A DNA stretch of 64,000 bases. It comes from a virus. This document shows, one piece after another, positions 60,444-64,000 of the stretch. The position numbers and the translations under genes are program-made. Location: the IMG/VR virus record IMGVR_UViG_3300009175_001441, positions 1-64,000 of that record; one strand, given 5' to 3'. Position 1 is the first letter of the stretch; every line of letters starts with the position of its first letter. The notes under the pieces were generated by a model. That model saw only the letters and a list, made by a program, of their open reading frames with translations. It ran no database searches and was not told where the DNA came from.

Positions 60444-60782
60444 TTAATCTTCACCGCCACCATCGGCACCAGAATTTCCATCTGCTTTTGGAATCATAAC
60501 CATGTTATCGTGATTACTTCTGTCCCGTTCAGATCTACGGACAGGACCGGTAAAATCATCATCAACATCATCTGATAATTGACCTAATACTTTATCAATA
60601 TCAGAATCATTTAATTCTTTGAGAAATTGTTTGGTTCTATTTTTATACTTATCACAAGCTATCTTCATAGCGGTAATAAGTGTATCGGGCGCACCCTTTT
60701 CTGGAACCGGAGAAGCCCCGTCATCCTGTTGAGCCGACTGGTTTTCTTCTCGCATTTTAACGTATTCATTAAATCTTTTCAC
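60444..60782 (-). CDS. Small protein with N-terminal capsid-targeting-like motif
   Basis: A 112-residue protein starting with GTG; it reads MKRFNEYVKMREENQSAQQ, one of the best copies of the shared N-terminal motif. The rest is charged and Asp/Gly-rich with a helical core (TLITAMKIACDKYKNRTK, ELNDSDIDKVLGQLSDDV) and a polar acidic end. It is inside the head operon region on the opposite strand. Candidate capsid cargo. No known family. Confidence 0.6.
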   Translation of the reverse strand: MKRFNEYVKMREENQSAQQDDGASPVPEKGAPDTLITAMKIACDKYKNRTKQFLKELNDSDIDKVLGQLSDDVDDDFTGPVRRSERDRSNHDNMVMIPKADGNSGADGGGED

Positions 60783-60927
60783 TGGACACCCACAGATTTT
60801 ATGGTTTCGTGCATACTATATCTATAGCTGGCAATCAAACTTTTGTACGTAAAAAACATGGTTGCATCAATATATAACACAATAAGAGGATGTCTATAAA
60901 CTCACACGTGTATTAAGGAGTCAGATT

Positions 60928-62739
60928 ATGAAAAGAAAGCTCATAGACTACGAGGTTTTTCAAAGAATGGAGAATAGCTCTCTATCTTCTGCTGCAAATG
61001 AGCTAGTGGAGGCGGAACCGGTCCTTGCCAACGCATTGCAGATAGAAGGTTTATCTTTGCATTGTTATGGCCCGGAAGACGTGCTATATGCCACCCCTGG
61101 CGGAACATTTGTTCATGCTAATTATGAGGTGCAACCAAAGCATGTAACCTTTGAAAACATCGAGCAACTGGTTATTAATGAAGAAACAGAGAGACAAAAT
61201 GCGAAGCAAATTGTCTCCGATATGTTGGAATCATTACTGGAAAGCAATGATCGCAAAGCAGAGTCTTTGCTAGATAATTATCTATCCCTTCCCCTTACTC
61301 GCCGTCTATTCAAAGAAGGCAAGTTCCCATTCTTTGATAAGAAGAAGGATAAAAAAGACAAGAAGGATGGAGACGACAAAGAATGTGGTGAGAATAAATT
61401 CCCATTCTTTGGAAAGAAGAAGAAACACAAGAAGAAGGGTGATAAGTCCAAGGCTTTGGATCTCAAGAAAGATAAAGACAAGAAAGCTTTGGAAGAGTGG
61501 TTCCGTTTATGCGAGAACGTAAGTCAATACATTGGAATTAAAGAGTACGGGCCGGTTCTTCGTGAATCAGTAGCCAAACATGATGAGTTGGGCAACGTGG
61601 TTGCTCTTCGCATTCCAAGCGTTCTAGTTCGCAATGAATCCGCCCTCAAAACCTTTGATTGGAAGACCATTAACACCAATTGCAAGATGTTGCGAAGTGG
61701 TGCCAAGGCCGATCTAAAGGAAGATATTAACTTCTGCAAGGCTGTGGCTGAACTAAAGCGTCACAACGCATTATCAGACAACAGTGCTTTGGAAGAAAGT
61801 ATTGAAAATATCGTTAGCAAGTGGCCACAAGTTCTTTATCTTACTCAAGCTGAGTTATCTGTCAGCATTAAAGAAGCATTGGATGTGGTTAATGCAACAA
61901 ACTATGACGATCAAACATGCACATTTATGGCCGAAGGCATTCTAAGAGTGGCTCACGGTGCGTATGTTGATCGAGTCAATAAGATCATGGGTCTTGCCGG
62001 TGTTGAGCCCTGTACAGAATGTGATGACAAGTATGCCCAATTCAAAGAAACGGTAGATGAATTCTTCCCATCTTTGGACGAAGGGGATCGCTTGGACATG
62101 CAGGTATTCGTAGATCTTTACGAAGCTATTCGTCATGTTCATGTTGTAGCTGGTCAGACCAGAAATCAAACTGTACAGAATGAAGCATCCGAGCAATTGG
62201 ATACGCTCAGCGCTGTAATTCGTCAAGAAATTGATCCAACACTAGAGATCGCTCAAAATGCAGCCGATTGGCTAGAAGATTTAGTGGAAACAAATCTTGA
62301 GATGAGTGGTTGGAATGTATCCAACACTCCTCATACCACTATTCAAGGTGATCATCCCGAAATGGCTAAGAAAGCACGTGTGGGTTATGCTCCCGCATCT
62401 GATTTCACAGGTAACTGGGGCGATTCAGCACCGGTATCTGATGGCAAGAGCTATCACAATGGTTTAGCCGACGAAATGAGAAGTCGTAGCTGGGGTAATA
62501 TTGGTGGCGGAGACACCTATCCAGAACTTAACAACCCATATGTACCGAAACCGTTTGGAACATACACCATGAAGGGTGAAAAGGGTGCAGATAAAGCCGG
62601 TGGTAGCGATCTACTCACTCAGTTCTCATCTAAGGATACGTGGCCGGATCTACAGAATCCATACGTACCGAAGGCTGTTACACCACAGTCTTACAAGATG
62701 AAGAACGGCTCAGAAACGGATCTAGTAGTTGATCAATAA
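60928..62739 (+). CDS. Probable prohead core/internal head protein
   Basis: A 603-residue protein between portal and prohead protease, where T4 has the core genes 67 and 68. Residues 20-140 are helical and acidic; 130-185 are a Lys/Asp-rich linker (FPFFDKKKDKKDKKDGD, KFPFFGKKKKHKKKG) with two FPFF phrases; the remainder is a helical domain (SIKEALDVVNATNYDD) plus Gly/Asn-rich repeats with NPYVPK phrases near the end (LNNPYVPKPF, QNPYVPKAV). Several I/L-x-E sites could be cut by the protease. Behind TTAAGGAGTC. Scaffold/core role inferred from position, basic linker and helical content. Confidence 0.65.
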   Translation: MKRKLIDYEVFQRMENSSLSSAANELVEAEPVLANALQIEGLSLHCYGPEDVLYATPGGTFVHANYEVQPKHVTFENIEQLVINEETERQNAKQIVSDMLESLLESNDRKAESLLDNYLSLPLTRRLFKEGKFPFFDKKKDKKDKKDGDDKECGENKFPFFGKKKKHKKKGDKSKALDLKKDKDKKALEEWFRLCENVSQYIGIKEYGPVLRESVAKHDELGNVVALRIPSVLVRNESALKTFDWKTINTNCKMLRSGAKADLKEDINFCKAVAELKRHNALSDNSALEESIENIVSKWPQVLYLTQAELSVSIKEALDVVNATNYDDQTCTFMAEGILRVAHGAYVDRVNKIMGLAGVEPCTECDDKYAQFKETVDEFFPSLDEGDRLDMQVFVDLYEAIRHVHVVAGQTRNQTVQNEASEQLDTLSAVIRQEIDPTLEIAQNAADWLEDLVETNLEMSGWNVSNTPHTTIQGDHPEMAKKARVGYAPASDFTGNWGDSAPVSDGKSYHNGLADEMRSRSWGNIGGGDTYPELNNPYVPKPFGTYTMKGEKGADKAGGSDLLTQFSSKDTWPDLQNPYVPKAVTPQSYKMKNGSETDLVVDQ

Positions 62740-62756
62740 TTAAAGGAGGCGGATCT

Positions 62757-63470
62757 ATGCAGTTATTAAACGAACATAGCATGGTGCCTGGAACAAGGTA
62801 CAGCGAATGCCTCCTTTACGGTGATGGTAGCTTTGCTATCCTCAACGAAATGGATTTGCATGAGTCTACTGATACAAAGGGTAGTCCAGTATTAAAGTTT
62901 CGTGGCAAGTTCCAGGAAGCGGATGCGATCAATAAAAATAAAAGATCATATCCGTTTGACGTGCTAGATGAAAATGTAGGTAAGTTGCAAGAAGCAATTG
63001 GTCAGAATGGTCTTATTGGTGAACTAGATCACCCTTCTGATTCTATCATTCACTTCAAGGATGCTTCCCACAAGATCAATAAGTTGTGGTGGGATGGAAA
63101 AGTGCTTATGGGTGAAGGCTCCGTGCTTAATACGCCTATGGGTAAATTACTACGATCACTTATTAACGACGGCGTTCGTGTCGGCATTAGTAGTCGTGGC
63201 GTAGGTAATGGAAAAGTAAATGAAGATGGCATTTTAGTAATTGAAAGAGGCTACAAATTAATCACATTTGATTGCGTAGCCGATCCCTCTACCAATGCTG
63301 CCTTCCAAGAAAGAATTGCGAACGATAAGAAAGAATCCGTAGCGATCTACGGTTCTTTAGAAAAAAATGAATCCAGGAGCATAGATAGTATTAATGAAAC
63401 ATCGTTACTGCTAGCTTGCTTAGGCATAGTAAAACAAAAAACAGCAGAAATTAAAAGCGAGGTTAGATAA
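62757..63470 (+). CDS. Prohead maturation protease (gp21-like)
   Basis: A 237-residue serine protease of the herpesvirus/phage prohead type. Seen: FRGKFQEADAINKNKRSYP, GLIGELDHPSDSIIHF with the catalytic His92, and GVRVGISSRGVG with Ser145/146, the usual order. It cleaves head proteins at I/L-x-E sites in T4 and becomes active in the filled core. MQLLNEH at its own start has an L-x-E site that may be cleaved. Strong AAAGGAGG site. The TAA overlaps the next ATG (TAATG). Confidence 0.95.
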   Translation: MQLLNEHSMVPGTRYSECLLYGDGSFAILNEMDLHESTDTKGSPVLKFRGKFQEADAINKNKRSYPFDVLDENVGKLQEAIGQNGLIGELDHPSDSIIHFKDASHKINKLWWDGKVLMGEGSVLNTPMGKLLRSLINDGVRVGISSRGVGNGKVNEDGILVIERGYKLITFDCVADPSTNAAFQERIANDKKESVAIYGSLEKNESRSIDSINETSLLLACLGIVKQKTAEIKSEVR

Positions 63471-64000
63471 TGGATAAAATCGTCGAAACATTGAGCAAAT
63501 TAGTACCTCAAGACAAGGTTAAGGATTTTACTGCTGCGGTAGGTGAATATCTTTCCGAGGCACGCCAGGAAATTGAGGCGGAATTTAATACCAAGCTCCA
63601 GGAAGCATATGCCGACCTTTCAAAGGAATTGAAGGAGTCAGAGAAGGTAGCTTATGAAGGGTATAATCAAGCCGGTAGTATCATTCAAGAACTTCGTCAA
63701 AGGTTAGAAACCCAGAGAAGTGAATTCGAAACAGCCCTTGAAGAGGGTTATGAAGAAGCTTTCCAAATGCTACAAGCCGAAAAGGGCAAGAATGGCAATA
63801 TCGAAAGCGAACTTTATGAAGAGTATGACAAGAAGTTGGCTGAGATGAAGGATTACATGGTTGAGAAGATCGACCAATTCCTACAACTCAAGGGTCAAGA
63901 AATCTACGAGCAAGCACGTCGAGATATCGTTAATGATCCTCGCATGGTTGAGCACAAGGTTGCCCTCGACAATATCGTTAAGATTTGCGGTAGTTATATT
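63470..64000 (+). CDS. Prohead core scaffold protein (gp22-like), cut at window end
   Basis: The first 177 residues of a gene running off the window. It begins at the ATG inside the protease stop and is highly helical and charged (YLSEARQEIEAEFNTKLQEA, KELKESEKVAYEGYN, LEEGYEEAFQMLQ), as expected for scaffold gp22. GEYLSEA contains an L-x-E site followed by Ala, fitting cleavage by the protease. In T4, gp21-gp22-gp23 are consecutive, so the major capsid gene is expected just beyond the window. Confidence 0.85.
   Translation, partial: MDKIVETLSKLVPQDKVKDFTAAVGEYLSEARQEIEAEFNTKLQEAYADLSKELKESEKVAYEGYNQAGSIIQELRQRLETQRSEFETALEEGYEEAFQMLQAEKGKNGNIESELYEEYDKKLAEMKDYMVEKIDQFLQLKGQEIYEQARRDIVNDPRMVEHKVALDNIVKICGSYI

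Noticed and set aside
1-64000. tRNA genes
   Set aside because: No cloverleaf-like sequence or suitably sized gap was seen by eye. Nearly all gaps are under 150 bases. A tRNA scan would settle it.

Overview
The window is a contiguous piece of a large tailed-phage genome with a contractile, T4-type particle. The evidence is a nearly gap-free, AT-rich, tightly packed gene array whose recognisable proteins match the T4 head and baseplate set: large terminase (gp17-like), portal (gp20-like), prohead protease (gp21-like), scaffold (gp22-like, cut by the window edge), baseplate wedge and hub proteins (gp53-, gp27-, gp5-, gp25-, gp6- and gpI/gp7-like) and a 2354-residue tape measure. A lipobox protein and a heptosyltransferase-type enzyme suggest a Gram-negative host, but nothing fixes the host genus. 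Many gene sizes and the accessory content differ from T4, so this is probably a distant, large-genome relative. No tRNA, rRNA or CRISPR array was seen.

Layout. 1-6.2 kb: a nuclease-like protein, a CCA-enzyme-like nucleotidyltransferase on the minus strand and several unknown, probably virion, proteins. 6.2-24.3 kb: tail operon with tape measure, tube/baseplate connector, gp53-like wedge, hub, spike, gp25, gp6 and gpI-like proteins. 24.3-25.4 kb: an inserted LAGLIDADG-type homing endonuclease. 25.4-35.1 kb: fibre or tail-decoration module with three proteins sharing an N-terminal domain (two carry PKD-like domains, one a very long decapeptide repeat), interspersed with sugar-metabolism-like genes. 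35-41.6 kb: small genes, an isolated structural-looking gene ended by a strong terminator, a glycosyltransferase-9-like enzyme, an actin-fold ATPase and a repeat-containing protein. 41.6-53.9 kb: mostly accessory and replication genes, including a 1072-residue unknown protein, TOPRIM primase, RecB/Cas4-type nuclease, an ArfB-like ribosome-rescue factor, an extremely acidic protein, a lipoprotein, a thermolysin-like metallopeptidase and a tail-anchored membrane protein. 54-64 kb: head operon with terminase, cREC and 2H phosphoesterase genes, intein-containing portal, core protein, protease and scaffold.

The most interesting signal is a short N-terminal motif (F-x-E/D/N-W/Y/F-V/L/I, often followed by R/K/Q-E) at the start of about ten otherwise unrelated proteins scattered over the window. 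It resembles the T4 capsid-targeting sequence, and several copies end in an I/L-x-E site of the type cut by the gp21 protease, whose homologue is in this window. If it works the same way, the phage loads its capsid with a set of cargo proteins that includes a CCA-adding-like enzyme, an ArfB-like peptidyl-tRNA hydrolase, a cREC domain protein and a 1072-residue unknown protein. That would be an injected translation/RNA-maintenance kit.

Other notable features are a mini-intein with a helix-turn-helix insert in the portal, a decapeptide-repeat fibre, a tape measure that has grown by exact 279-bp duplications, and a perfect 13-bp GC-rich hairpin inside the primase gene.
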